A stretch of DNA of 64,000 bases, from assembly GCA_009760855.2 (NCBI GenBank), contig WPIO01000008.1:697501-761500 (forward strand), read 5' to 3'. Positions 19,968 through 31,820 of the stretch are shown here, one piece after another. The stretch is from Cristatella mucedo. Taxonomy: Eukaryota; Bryozoa; Phylactolaemata; Cristatellidae. The notes beneath the pieces are model-generated. The model worked only from the letters and a program-made list of their open reading frames with translations. It made no database searches and was not told the origin of the DNA. Every line of letters starts with the position of its first letter. Position 1 is the stretch's first letter. The translations under genes were made by a program, and so were the position numbers.

Positions 19968-21228
19968 GAGACTCGGAGTATTGACGTGAATGGACAAAGA
20001 TCATCCGAGGTACCTCTGAAATATGGGGTACCTCAGGGCTCCGTGATAGGTCCGGTTCTTTTCACGGTTTATACTCTCCCTCTTGCTGATGTGATTGCCA
20101 AGCACAATCTAGGCTTTCACTTCTATGCGGATGACACTCAGTTGTACCTTTGCTTTGATCCCTCCCAGCCTTCGAGCACCTCAAATTCTCTAAACTCGCT
20201 TGCTGCATGCATTGATGACATCCGCACATGGATGGCAGCAAATTTTCTATAACTAAACGATGATAAAACTAAGTTACCAGTTATGAGCAAACCCAGTGTG
20301 ATTCAGAAATTGGAAAGGCTGACGCTCAAAATTGGCTCTGCCAGCATATCTCCTGTTGAATCAGCTCGAAATCTAGGTGTCATGTTTAAAGTGACCTCTT
20401 GTCAGACGACCACATCAGCTCCACAATCAAGTCTGCCTACTTTCAGCAACATAACATTGCTAAAATTCGGGCTTGTTTAGATAAGGATACCACGTCTAAG
20501 TTGGTCCATGCATTCGTGACATCCGTCTCGACTTCTGCAACTCACTGCTTACTGGCCTACCGGCATGTACAATCAGGCGATTACTTGCTGGTGCAAAACT
20601 CCGCAGCTAGGCTTGTCGGTCGTGAGCGTCGCAGCTGCCACATCACACCACTTCTCGCCGACCTGCACTGACTCCCAGCCAAGCAACGCGTCGGTTTCAA
20701 GGTTTTGTCGCTCACTTTTAGGTCACTTCATTCTTTGGCTCAAGCCTATCTCTCAGATCTACTCCCCCACCAGGCCAAGCATCGTACCACCTGCTTTTCG
20801 GAATCCAATAGTTTACCAATACCTCGTACAAACCTCAAATCCTTTGGAGACCGTGCGTTTAGTTCGTATGCTCCCAAAGCCTGGAACTCCCTCCCGACTT
20901 GCGTCAGAACGTCCCCTGACTTGACCACATTTAAAAAGAACTAACAAACACACCTATTTAGGACAGCATTTAGTGGGTCCCTGTGATTCGTCCTTCATGT
21001 GCTTATGCGTGCTGACACTGTGCATGCTGCCACTAACCACATTTGCATGCTGACCCTGTGCATGTCACCCTTAACCATGTTATTCATGTTGTTTATCAAG
21101 CATGATATTTACTCACCATTTAATCGCGTTTCCCTTTGCAGCAAATGTAAAGCGCTTAGAAAGAGATTGAGTTCTCTGAGGGCGCTTTATCAAGTGCATT
21201 ATTATTATTATCATTATTATTATCCCAA
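19968..21228 (+). mobile_element. LINE family A, RT to 3' end
   Basis: A 5'-truncated, decayed L2/CR1-like element. It carries the RT motif YGVPQGSVIGPVLFTVYTLP, the catalytic box FYADDTQLYLC, and then WMAANFL. The C-terminal domain follows in shifted frames: ATHCLLAYR, HSLAQAYLSDLLPHQ, APKAWNSLPTCV. The 3' untranslated part runs into AAGCGCTTAGAAAGAGATTGAGTTCTCTGAGGGCGCTT and (ATT)n. In-frame stops (for example after NFL) show it is dead. Confidence 0.93.
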
Positions 21229-21239
21229 GAACCATAAAT

Positions 21240-21714
21240 ACTAAAAACAAACGAGCTCGAGCGACGAGAAGAGACGCGGACCCACCGGCACCTCTTCTGT
21301 GCAGTCCCTCCATTTTCTAGTTCCTCACACGGCACAGGAAAAGATGTCTGAGTGGCGGCAGCGGCAACGGCAGCAGTCCACGAGCCGCCACGCAGCAGCA
21401 GTGCAGGCGATCCGTCGTAGTCGCACGGTTGCCGCGTGGCCATCGGTTTGTGCTTCGGAGATGGCGCTGCTGCCCCTGCAGTCGCTGCGACCACACGGCA
21501 CGAATTTAAAAAGTCCGCCGTATCCCTTGCACAAGATCGCTCGGCCTGCAACAGAAGCAAGCAGGACGATCCCGACCCCGGATGACAGCTGGATGACCCT
21601 GCAATGTGAAACATTAAGCAACATTCTGCTACACTCGATCCTAACGACCTCGGTGACCTGCTGACTTGGACTTGGACGTAGTGGGCTGTGGCAGAGCCAG
21701 GGAGTCAGTCTGTC
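21240..21714. other. Unique spacer between two LINE A copies
   Basis: A GC-richer 475-bp segment with CAG/CGG runs. Minus-strand and plus-strand frames of about 120-150 codons overlap here, and none is recognisable. It may be a remnant of host sequence between tandemly placed LINE copies. Confidence 0.35.
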
Positions 21715-22505
21715 AACCTACTAAAGTCTGCCTACTTTCAGCTACACAACGTTGCTGAATTTCGGGCTTGCTTATACATGGATACCACATCTAAATTGGT
21801 CCAGGCATTTGTGACATCCCTTGATCCTGTGACATGACTTCTGTGACTCACTGCTTGCTGGGGTCTACCGGCATGTGCAATCGGGAGCTTACAGTAGCTA
21901 GGGTTGTCTGTCGTGAGCTTCGAAGTTGCCACATCCCACCACTTCTCGCCGACCTGCACTGGCTACCAGTCAAGCAACGGATCGACTTCAAGGTTCTGTC
22001 ACTCACTTTTATGTCCCTTCATTCTTTGGCCCTAGTCTATCTATCAAATCTACTCGGCCACCAGGCTAAGCATCGTACTGCCCGATTTTCTGAATCTAAT
22101 TGTTTAGCTACACCTCGTACGAACCTCAAATCTTTTGTAGACCGTGCCTTTAGCTCAATGCTCCCAAAGCCTGGAACTCACTCTCAACTGACGTCACGAC
22201 ATCGCCTGATTTGACGACATTTAAAAAGAAGCTTAAAGCACTTACCTGTAGCACTTAGTGGGTCCTCCTGCTTCTTCGTCCTTTGATGCTTCAGCTTCAG
22301 CTGAAACTGTGTGCATCCTACCACTAGCCGTGCTTATAAATGCTGACACTGTGCATGTCACCTCTAACCATGTGTCATGCTTGATGACATTGTGCATGTT
22401 ACCACTTATCATTTGACCATGCTTCCTTTTCGGCATACGTGGAGTGCCTATACAGATATTCAGTTCACTGAGGGCACTATACACATGTATTATTATTATT
22501 ATTTT
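21715..22505 (+). mobile_element. LINE family A, diverged copy
   Basis: A 5'-truncated copy starting in the AAGTCTGCCTACTTTCAGC segment. It carries CHIPPLLADLHWLPVKQRID, a KPGTHSQL-type motif, and ends ATTCAGTTCACTGAGGGC plus (ATT)n. It is more diverged than the 19.97-kb copy and probably belongs to an older subfamily. Confidence 0.9.
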
Positions 22506-23329
22506 TAACGAATCGTAATACAAAATGTATGCAGTGCATTAACGTTCGTTTCCAGATTGTGAATTTCATCTTTCAACATAAGTGAGAGTCGGCTGAACTT
22601 TCCAACGAGCGTGCTACGAAACGGCTATGCTGACAGGATGTTGCCGCCATGCCGGACACGATGTCCGCTAGCAAGTTTTCAACAGAGACAAGTCTAAGTG
22701 GAATTATTTAAGAAGAAAATCAGTAGAGAGCTGGTAAATCTAAACCATGCGAACATTGCTGAACGTCCGGGGCTGCCAATTGCTTGCAACGGCCTGCTGA
22801 AAGAATAGCCTAGAGAAAACATACTGCTTATATACGTGCCCCACTTGGTCACACGAGCTTATTGCTGAGCGCCGCCGATGTCACCTGAAAAGCAAAAAAG
22901 TCCAAGAAATTTAGAAGGAAAGACGACAAGAAAAGATCTTCAGTTCGGCTAATGCCCAAAAGGAGAAAGAAAACCGGGAAACCATTTGCAAATCTAGCAA
23001 TTCCTTCAATACGAAAAGTGAGGGGGGAGGAGGGGGACTAAGGACGAATAAATTCTCAACTCCGACTGGGAAGGATTCTGCAACTCCGATTCACACACGG
23101 CACTTCCTCCACGAGCCGGATTTATACACGGTGGTTACCTTTGAAGTTGGATCTACGACTCAAGAAGCAGTCGTTCCAAGTGACCCGTGTCGACCGATGT
23201 ACCGATGCTTCAGCAATTGAGATACAGAAGCTTCTGCTTTCACCGCTCTTAATGCTAAATTTAAAGCAGGCCGGTTTATTGAGCCAATTATTTATTGTGC
23301 ACAGCAGGTTGCATAGAATCGAATCGAAT
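22506..23329. other. Unique intergenic DNA
   Basis: No gene or repeat is recognised. AT-balanced, with only short frames. Confidence 0.4.
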
Positions 23330-23483
23330 CCTTGCTGATTAGACAGCCTCTTTTTTATAGCGACAGAAGAGCCTTTACGGCTATCACCACCGCTTGCAGC
23401 AGTGATAAAGGATCGCCTACCGCAGGATTCAAATCCCGAGGTCGTGAAAAGCCACCACCTTACCTAGGGGGCCATGGCGGCTA
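23330..23483 (-). mobile_element. SINE-B copy
   Basis: Tail complement (GCTGATTAGACAGCCTC) first, then TTTATAGCGACAGAAGAGCC, CTATCACCACCGCTTGCAG, and the tRNA-like head complement ending CATGGCGGCTAAC. Confidence 0.88.
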
Positions 23484-23553
23484 ACGAGTTCTTAGTTCTT
23501 AATAAAAGCTTGCATGCCAGCTGGGCATACCAAGCATATGGGACCTGAAGGTC

Positions 23554-23555
<2 letters not shown>

Positions 23556-23608
<53 letters not shown>
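23556..23608. repeat. (GA)n microsatellite
   Basis: A pure GA tract of about 53 bp. Confidence 0.97.
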
Positions 23609-23611
<3 letters not shown>

Positions 23612-25789
23612 TCGCGACGAACTCGGGGGATTGACCTTCGTTTGATTTCAGGCTACTGCTTGCGAGGTGCCGGCATAGCGACCGCTCAAAAAACGTTGTC
23701 CAAAAAATGGCTGTCTGCTGTTGCCTCAAGTCTCCGACGACACGTAGTAAGCCAAACTTCTTTGAAGTTAAGAGAACTTCTTTGGACCTTAGTCGTTTTT
23801 TTTAATTTGAATCCGTTTGGAAAGCAATGCTAAAAATTAGACACTGACAGCGGATCGTAACAACTGCTGATTATTTGCCGAAGCTGGATTTAATAATGGG
23901 ACTTTAGGAAGTTGATTAAATTAACTTCCAAATACTTGCTAAAACATATAAGCTAGAGCCACTCGGTAAGGTTTTGTCACTGTAACACAATATTCAGCTT
24001 TTTGCTTTGCCATTTCGACGCAGCTATAATCAAGAGTACCACTCTAGCAGGTGGAAAGGGGAATTCAATCAAGCAAAGAGCAAACGCATGTCACGAGCTG
24101 CTCAAAGCTGAACTGTTCGCGAGCAGTGTCTCCTGCAGGTGTTCCAGCAACACCGGTCTGACCTGTGACGCCCAGCCGAGCGACCGAGAGTTGGACTGAC
24201 GAAGTAATGGTGGCTCCGAGAGCTTCGAGCTTCGAGCAGGCGGCACGACGTCTGGTAGGCGTCCACCACACCCTATAAAGCAGATGACGTCAGAACGGTT
24301 GCTTGGGCGGCAGGCAGGCAGGCAGTCGAATCGAACTCTTAAAATGGACGAGTATATAATGTTGATTGCTGTTTCATGGCTCGCCCAGTTGCCGGGCTCA
24401 GCTAGCTGAGCTGGAGTTTTAGATCCTTGTTGCCCCCCACGACACCCAAGTCTCGGGTCTGATGGACGGCTGATGCCGATAACGAGGCTGCCTTGCCGCA
24501 GAATCAGGAATTCGAAATTCCAGTCTGCTGCCAATGGGGACGCGTGTCTCTCTCGAGTTCACGGATGTAGCTTTGAGAATTGCAAGGGGGTCAAACCTAA
24601 ATTAAGGTAAACGTGAGCCGATCTAACAGCTTTGCAGCTGACTAGCCCAGGCCGCTATCGTTCCTGCTTGCAGTGAGCAATACAGAATCGTCTGCTGCAG
24701 ACATCAAATCCACGATCAGATGCTCGAAGCACGAGCATCTGATCCCCCTGCACATGACCCCCCTGCACAACGCACTGAGGCCCGGTAAGTTAGCTCTGAG
24801 CAGCAATCTTTAGCAGGGTTGACCAATCGTGGTAGAAGCTTAAAGGCCTTGCCTTCTCTGGGGTTCCCAAGCAGGACGCCGAGTGATAGAACCTCATCAC
24901 CCACATCCCGGTTCTTAGAGCAACGTGAATTCTCACTCTCCATGGTTGAGGCAGAATGGGAGCAAGCATGCTGACTATAATTAGGCACAATACCGTGGCT
25001 AATAATCCACCAATCAGGGCTGGCTCACATACAGGTGACAGTTATGAGATGAAACACTTAGCGATCGTAAGGCACTTGTCATTGAGCCAGAAAAGCTAGC
25101 ATCGACCAGGGAAAATCAAAACGCTTGCGATTGACAAATCCTTCGACAAAAAATTGCTTGGTAACGGTTGAGGGGATTTGGGAAGAAAGGCACTAAGGGT
25201 TCCCATTGGTAATGACATGCAGCTTATAATGACTTGAGCCGTAGGATGGCTCCCACAAGCCGAGCTAGATTGGCGATTAAACACGGAGATAATACTGCTC
25301 ACTGAAACGATAGTGCTTGTTTAGCCATCTGGCACTGCCACTGCTGGACAAGCGAGAACCGCAAGCCGGTGAATGGAAAGATGCGACGACGACTGTGCTT
25401 CGCTTAGTACCAGCTGGTCCAGCTGATGGCCTAGATATCCGGCTGAGTCGGTGAACGTTGGGGAAATTCCGCACCTGCAGGCAGGCAGGCAGGAGGGCAA
25501 CACGCCGAACAGCACAGGCCCTCTATGGCTGCTATACAAGACTAATGGCTGGCTCTGGCACCAGACTGTGACCCTGGCAGCACGAGAGGTGACCCTCTAA
25601 AGGGTCGTTGTAGCCTCCTTCTTGAGACAAAACACATAGCACTCACCGGAGGCTAGCGGCTGTGCGGTGTCTGCTTCCACACTACTCACAAGTCTCCACT
25701 ACTACTCGCGCCGTTCACACTACTCACACGTCTCCACGCTTTTCAATTCGCTCGCTATCTTCCGCACTGCAGCCGTTCTGTCCTTCCCG
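23609..25789. other. Unique intergenic DNA
   Basis: No gene is assigned. A minus-strand frame of 147 codons (24091-24534) lacks an ATG or recognisable motif. A perfect 13-bp stem-loop lies at 24714-24744, reported as a finding. Confidence 0.35.
24714..24744. repeat. Perfect 13-bp inverted repeat
   Basis: Arms GATCAGATGCTCG and CGAGCATCTGATC flank a five-base AAGCA loop. Confidence 0.9.
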
Positions 25790-26011
25790 ATGGAGGCAAT
25801 ATTTCCGGCCGCTGCGTCAGCGTCGATGACACCTGCAAATACGAAAGCTCCGCTGAGAGCTGCTGCCCGTGGAGCGACAGCAGCCAGACTCGAAAATAAC
25901 AGCTCTGCCCCACACGAACTGCTAAAGTTGGAAAAAGCGCTGTCGGCACAACACGCAAGACCGAAAGCAAACTTCGGCCGCCGAAGTGCCAATGCGAATT
26001 ATCCCGCATGA
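25790..26011 (+). CDS. Small unassigned open frame
   Basis: 73 codons from an ATG (context CCCGATGG) to TGA. The product is Ala-rich with a basic end (HELLKLEKALSAQHARPK). It could be a small gene or a first exon. No homologue is recognised. A minus-strand frame of similar size overlaps, so chance cannot be excluded. Confidence 0.25.
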   Translation: MEAIFPAAASASMTPANTKAPLRAAARGATAARLENNSSAPHELLKLEKALSAQHARPKANFGRRSANANYPA

Positions 26012-26269
26012 TGTAGGTGTAGCACCGTGGGAGAGTGCTCTCGAAGAGTGAGCACAGCTCCCCTAAAGAGTCTGCCCATGGACGGTGTCATAGAGATACC
26101 TTTCTGCTTACCGAAAACCTTCACAAGACGCTCCGTGTAAAGTGTAGGCTTATACTCGGCTTTATTCTACGACATTCCTGCATACAAGTGATTACTCGAT
26201 ATAAGTCTAGCGAAAAGGGCTGCTGTCATCTACAAACCCTACACCATTCCTAGCTGGTCTACACTGGCA

Positions 26270-27990
26270 AACAAACTTAGTCCAGCCATAACTGAGGTTT
26301 TAGATTTTTTTCTGGATAAAGGGTCTGTTCCACAATCTTTCGAATCGGCTACCGTTCGACCAATACTTCAAAGGCCTCAATTAGATTCATAGGTCCTATC
26401 AAGCTATCACCGTGTCTCCTTTCTTCCATTTTTTTGTCCAAGATTCTCGAACAGATTGCCGCTAAGCAGCTTGTGAAACACATTGACAAGGACGAATTGC
26501 CAGAAAGATTTCAATCAAGATTCAAGTGAGGCCATTCGGCTAAAACTGCTCTCGGTATAACCAACGACGCCCTATGCAGTAGGGATGGGACCGGAATGTC
26601 ACTGCCCTGGTCCTTGATCTATCAGCTTCGTCTGATGCTATTGATCACGATATCTTACTTGAGCGATTGAGAACAACGATCGGTGTAGCCGATGAGGCTC
26701 TGCTGTGGTTCAAGCAGTACTTGCCTGATCGTGTTTAATCAGTGACATATGGTGGTCATGTCCCATCCAGGAGACCAATCACGTGTAGAGTTCTGCAAGA
26801 GTACGTTTACGGTCCTTTGCTGTTCTCCATTTATATCGGGCACCGGAGAAAAGTGAATCAGGCCCATGAGATAACTTCCGTTTCCAAACTGCCGATACCC
26901 AGCTCCACGTATCATTTAAGTCATCGGAATCGACTGCAGCGTCCGATGATAAAACCGAAGGCCTGGTCACAGGATGTCCCAAGCAGGCGTCAGGACTAGA
27001 CAACTCTTCTCTGCTAACCGTTGATGATGTAGTGCGACCGTAATCACGTGCTCGGAATGTAGGTGTCCTCATTGGTAACTGCTTACTGTTTGAGAGCTCC
27101 ATTATTAAGACAGCTTCCACAGCTAGCGATCACGTTCGATATATGTACACAATTAGTGACTGCATACCGCAGTGGCTTGCTAAAAAGTCTTACTAGCTCC
27201 ATGATTCTGTGTAGGCTGAACGACTGACATTCTGCTTTGGCTGGGTTACCCAAAACAGCCAGTAAGCCTCTTTAGCTAGTGACGAATAAGGCTGGTTGCA
27301 CGGTTGGTGGACAAATCTCCAAGATTCAGCCGCGTGTCTCCTTTGCTGGAAGAACTCCAGCTGTCGTGCTGGTTAAGCCCAGTGGTTAAGGTGCTCGCCC
27401 CGATCAAGGTCTGGCCAAGGTCGTGGGCCCGACCCCGTGGCATATGCCTTAATAGATATAAAGTTCTCTCTGAGGGTGCTATACAAATGAATTATATAAC
27501 GACATGCTTACTCTGAACCACGAGGCCTGCCATGGCTTGGCTCCTTCACACCTAGCTGAACTGCTGCACCAGTTCCAGCCTCTGCGTGCCCTCAGTTTCT
27601 CTATGGGCAGTAGATTAGCTGTCCCACTGCTTCCCTTGAAGACTGTTTTCGAAAGAAGCTTCTGCATTGCAGGTTATAGAAAATAACAGGAAATAACATC
27701 TACAACTCTCATGCAGCATCTACTCTCCTGCTGCTGACTGGTGCACATCGTTTGCAGCCGTCCTGTGCTGCTACTTCCACACTACTCCACTTCCTCGACT
27801 GCCCTCTTGACTAAGCTATGTTCTCACTCTTTTTTATGGCATGAGGTGAAATTTGTTGGCTGCCGAATGTGTATCGAAAGCTGCTCAGGCTTTGAGTGGG
27901 CTCACAAAAACTCACCAGCCTAACACACTGAGTCCTTGTGGCTTTGTGGTGTTACAGATAGGGATACATTAAATTATAATAAGACAAAGC
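26270..27990 (+). mobile_element. LINE family B, decayed, split by a SINE
   Basis: RT-derived segments appear in order across many frameshifts: FLDKGSVPQSFESATVRP near 26,305, an SYHRVSFLPF-type block, an RT motif A vestige, RARNVGVLIG near 27,050, and ACHGLAPSHLAELLHQFQ near 27,530. The 3' end matches the 18.4-kb copy (GGCTTTGTGGTGTTACAG, GATACATT). SINE-A is inserted at 27361-27494. Clearly a pseudogene. Confidence 0.85.
27361..27494 (+). mobile_element. SINE-A copy inside LINE B
   Basis: Head GCCCAGTGGTTAAGGTGCTC, then GAGGTC-like and GTGGGCCCGACCCCGTGG blocks, ending AGGGTGCTATACAAATGAAT. It interrupts the family B LINE between the HVSPLLEEL-type segment and its continuation. Confidence 0.9.
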
Positions 27991-28072
27991 AGAGGGAATA
28001 GGGAAGACAGGGAGCTATCTCCCCTCTGAATAAGTAATCATTCAAATAATCGAAACCAACACACAATGCAAA

Positions 28073-28135
28073 TAATAATAATACATTTCTACAGCACCTC
28101 AAGAGAACTAAATCTCTTTCAAGGCATTTTAATCT
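28073..28135 (-). mobile_element. LINE A / SINE-A 3' tail remnant
   Basis: ATAATAATAATACATTT, CTACAGCACCTCAAGAGAAC and TAAATCTCTTTCAAGGC are the complement of the shared tail. No head is visible. Confidence 0.7.
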
Positions 28136-29697
28136 CCATGGAAACTGGCTCAAGCAATGGTAACGTGGACAATCTTTGGATGTAACAGCTGTTTTGATGA
28201 TTGACCCTCGACGTCCTTGGACAGTAAACATAGTGGCATCTAGATTCAGGATGAAATCATCTGAATCTTTCAGATGATGAAAAGCGATTTGACGAATCAA
28301 CTTTGCAATATACCCGTGCATGATATTAATATCCCAAACCTCTCAAAAAATTTCCACTTGCCAAATTTAGAAACGCCTACGAAATAAAAATGTAGTTATG
28401 CAAATACTGTTCGACCATTCAGTCGAATACCCAGCCGGCGGTCTATGAGGCTATTATAGCCACATTAACCCTTTATATAAGCACAATTTCTTATTACCTA
28501 TACTTTTAAAGCCAAACTCAATGCACATTAAAATTTACTATTGATCAAGGAAGTAGACATAAGCTAGATATGAAACTTACAAGACAAAAAGGCATTACGA
28601 CTGAGGGGGGAGGCGTTTCGACTGAGGGGGAGGCATTGCGAGTCGTTAGGCGCAACAAGAGTATTAGAAGAGCTGTGATGTCAGTCAGTTGACAAATGGC
28701 GTGTCAGCCAAAAAGCAAGCTTCCTTAACATGTAAGTCACTACGGCAATGTCCGACGTGCATGTGAGGCCTGCAAGATACTCTACAGGCAAACACCCACA
28801 CATGTACGAAATCTTTTACAGGGATCGCATCGCTACAAACAAAGCTGTAACATTTCATAGCACAAAGGCACTCTGTTAAGAAGTCGGTTTGCAACTCTCT
28901 GGGCTGACTTCGAGAAAAGAATGTAACGACGTTTGACTTACGACAAAGCCTTTTGTTCGAGGTTCACAAGGTCAAACAAAACCAGTTGTATGCTTCGAAC
29001 GCCCAATGTAGGACATGGACGCAGAAACTGGAATGGGAGCGCCAGCAGTTGCAATATGCCTAACAGAAAAAGCTCAAGGTTCTGCTTCCTCCCCTGCCCC
29101 TGCCACCACTATGAATCTCTTGAGACACTATGCAACCAAGCATTGGCTAGCTTAGTAATAGGTATCGGTGCAGCTGGGACGAGTTACATAAAAGTTAACG
29201 ATAGCTGATTCCCAGGAGACCCGAGGTCTTCAGGGAAGCAGCTGACTCCAAATAGCAAGCCTTGCCGAAACCTTAGTATTGTATAGATAAACATATGTAT
29301 ATATGTACAATACATATACCTATAGCAAGTGAATGGAAGCATGAATAGCCTGGGATGTGCAGCTGCCCGCACTTGAACCACCTGGGGGTGGGATGGGTGC
29401 AGCTATCCTGTGCCGTAACTATTCGGCCTATAGTTGAACTGGATGGCGTGTCCTTATACTGTACATATTATGCTGCTTCCAATGGTGTTGAGTCATGATC
29501 GCCATCGCTTGGGGCTTCATACTGCCAATAATCAATCTTGTCGGAAAGGCACTGCTAGATAGGCCAAAACTTGGCCGACTCCTGCTATTAGCTAGTCTAA
29601 GGGCTACTTCAGAAGTAGACTTAATGTATAACTTTATTTTTTTAAATCTGCTGTTGTGAACCAAGCACAAAAGACTTAAGAAAAAGCTTCAATACAG
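28136..29697. other. Unique intergenic DNA
   Basis: No gene is assigned. A plus-strand frame near 28910-29061 reads protein-like (VKQNQLYASNAQC, WTQKLEWERQQLQY) and could belong to the exon at 29,698. No donor was found for it. Two GACTGAGGGGG blocks lie at 28599-28632. Confidence 0.35.
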
Positions 29698-29928
29698 ATT
29701 TCCACGTACAGAAGTGACGCTGCTCAACTTAATACCATTAATGAATTTCATTTGCTTTGGGCTCGAAAGTTTGGACTTCAAGAGTATAACGCGCATTTCC
29801 GGCAGTTCGGCGAGCAGCAAACGGTGGAACACACTCAGACGGTTGCAAATGGCGAATGGCCACCAGACAAAACGGAGGCGGCACTTGGCGAAATCACAAA
29901 AAAGACAACTGTTTCCCAAGCTGCGTGA
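29698..29928 (+). CDS. Candidate terminal exon, unknown protein
   Basis: 76 codons are open from an AG (CTTCAATACAG) to TGA at 29926-29928. Composition is protein-like: INEFHLLWARKFGLQEYN, then FRQFGEQQTVEH and GEWPPDKTEAALGEITKK. The acceptor's pyrimidine tract is weak, and upstream exons were not identified. No family is recognised. It ends about 70 bp from the stop of the minus-strand candidate at 30,000, so the two would be convergent. Confidence 0.4.
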   Translation: MSTYRSDAAQLNTINEFHLLWARKFGLQEYNAHFRQFGEQQTVEHTQTVANGEWPPDKTEAALGEITKKTTVSQAA

Positions 29929-29999
29929 AACTCCCCTGTGGTAATTGCAGGTACAGAGTATGTATATCGTTAACTCGGGTCGAAATCGATGGCTCGCGC

Positions 30000-30754
30000 T
30001 TACGCATCAGGCGGCTCACTTAGCATGTCGTCGACGTGGTCGATTAATTCGGCGTCGAGATCTGAATGATTCGCTCCGCAATACAGATTCGGCAATCGTT
30101 GTTGGCCGGCGCTAGCGTCCGGAGGTGGCTCGCCAAACTCGACGGCAGCCCGACGGCAGGCGGAGTCGAGGCGCTTGTAATTTGTGGAATGATGGAGGGA
30201 CGCGGAAGCTTTGATGACGTCGCAGTTGCTAGCAGCTCGGCTGACGTCTTTGGCCTGCGGTTCGGTATACCGACGACAATCGCCATTGCCAGCAAGGTGA
30301 CTGTCTTCGTCTAGCAGCAGCAGATGTAGTATTCCGCAGGCCACGCTGCCGCAGCGTCCCGGCAGCTCTTGGTCGACGGAGACAGGTTCAGCTAGCAGTT
30401 TCTAAGGAAGTCACGTGCGCCAAGGTCGGTCACGCCGCATAGCACGAGCGAGAGCGCCTGGGCCGAGGCCGGGGCCGGGTGGGGATGCACTGCTGACCTC
30501 CATTTAGAATCAGGTCAAACTAATTAGAGCGACTGCTAGCTAGAATTCAAACTGCTCTCCGATGGGAGAGCTGTACTGGCCAATGCTCTGCTGGATTGTA
30601 GTGATGGATCGTAGGAGAAGCGTTTGCATTTGGTAGTGGCCGACCGGCTTACCGCGAGTAATACATGCTGCGCCAGCAGTGAGCTCTTGACGCTTCGCCG
30701 CCTGCGGCCATTAGTACTTGTGCTAGTACGAGGCCAAGCGGCCTTCGTTGCCAT
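30000..30754 (-). CDS. Two-exon orphan gene, 167 aa
   Basis: Exon 1 is 30653-30754 (ATG; 34 codons; donor GTAAGC). Exon 2 is 30000-30401 (acceptor GTGACTTCCTTAG; TAA stop). The intron is 251 bp and the phase is 0 on both sides. The N-terminus is basic (NGRRRRSVKSSLLAQHVLLA), followed by a Leu-rich helix and SVACGILHLLLLDEDSHL. The C-terminus is acidic (LDAELIDHVDDMLSEPPDA). A basic N-terminus with an acidic, hydrophobic-spaced C-terminus would suit a nuclear adaptor with an activation-type tail. That is inference only. No known domain is recognised, and intron phase and composition are the main evidence. Confidence 0.42.
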
Positions 30755-31249
30755 CCTGGGCTGAGGCCTGCAGGCTGAGTTGGTTCAAGATGTCATGCAA
30801 TTCTTAATTGATCCTGCCTTCATAGGAAAGCCTAAAATTTAAGAAAGATGCGAAAACGTATGCGTCTGAATTAGCACATATAATTAGCAGCATCAAGCCA
30901 TCTTCGCGGTTTTCCATTCGCAGGGGAAAGTGGGAGGGGAACTCGTGGGTAGGGAAGGGCGAATGACGAAAGGAAAGGGGGAGGGGTAAGAAAAGACGTG
31001 GGAAGAAATGCATGGAAGACAAAGGGTGCGTGCGGTGGGATGGATTGTCGACGGGGTGAAGGAACGGCGAGAGAAAGAAGAGAGGGAGAGGGAAGAGCAG
31101 TTTGGACGGAGGGAGGTAGGCGAGGAGAAAAGGGAAACTGAGCGGACATGACTACTAAAGTCAGGATAACGATTGACTGCAAGATAGGGAGTTATAGAGT
31201 AAGAATAGGAGAGAGTGCGTGCATGTGCTCGAGCACGCTCGCCTCTCTC
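30755..31249. other. Upstream flank of the orphan gene
   Basis: Purine-rich on the plus strand (GGGAGGGGA, GAGAGAAAGAAGAG, GGGAGGTAGG) from 30920 to 31140. No gene is seen. Confidence 0.45.
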
Positions 31250-31312
31250 AGTGTGTGTTTGTGTGTGTGGGTGTGTGTATGTGCATGCGTGCGTGCGTGT
31301 GCCCGCGTGCGT

Positions 31313-31385
<73 letters not shown>
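31250..31385. repeat. (GT)n microsatellite
   Basis: GT/GC alternation grading into about 65 bp of pure GT, a potential Z-DNA tract. Confidence 0.97.
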
Positions 31386-31390
<5 letters not shown>

Positions 31391-31416
31391 TGAGGAAACA
31401 GAGTGAGAACAAATCT

Positions 31417-31573
31417 TTTCTGATTTAACAGCCTTATTTGTACAACGGCAGGAGAACCTTATCGGCTATCACCACCGCTTGCAGTTGGTAATAAGGAATC
31501 GCCGAACTGCAGGATTCGAACCCGCGAACTCGGTTGTGAAGAGCGAGCATCTTGTACCTGGGCTAACGCGGCC
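31417..31573 (-). mobile_element. SINE-B copy
   Basis: TGATTTAACAGCCTTATTTG, GGCTATCACCACCGCTTGCA and CAGGATTCGAACCCGCGAAC appear in order, with the head complement ending GGGCTAACGCGGCC. Confidence 0.9.
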
Positions 31574-31820
31574 AAGAGAAGAGAGGAAAACCCAGGGCGG
31601 GCGGAGCGAGAAGAATGAATTCGAGGGAGACAGCTGAGCTCCATCGGAGAGAGCCAAGAGCGGTAGAGGAAGGAAAGCAAGAAGGGTTAGAATAACGAGG
31701 GTAGGATGATGTGTACATAGAAATGCGAATAGAAAAAGAGTCAGAGCAGAGGATCAGTAATTGTGCTGACGATCAGCCAAATGAAGGCTCGCGTAAAGAT
31801 CTTGTTGATCGTGAAGACTT

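Noticed and set aside
19968-21228. Active LINE
   Set aside because: 5'-truncated with in-frame stops and frameshifts; no copy in the window has an intact open frame.
24091-24534. 147-codon minus-strand frame
   Set aside because: No ATG at the start, no motif, no splice partner; a frame of this length is expected by chance in 64 kb.
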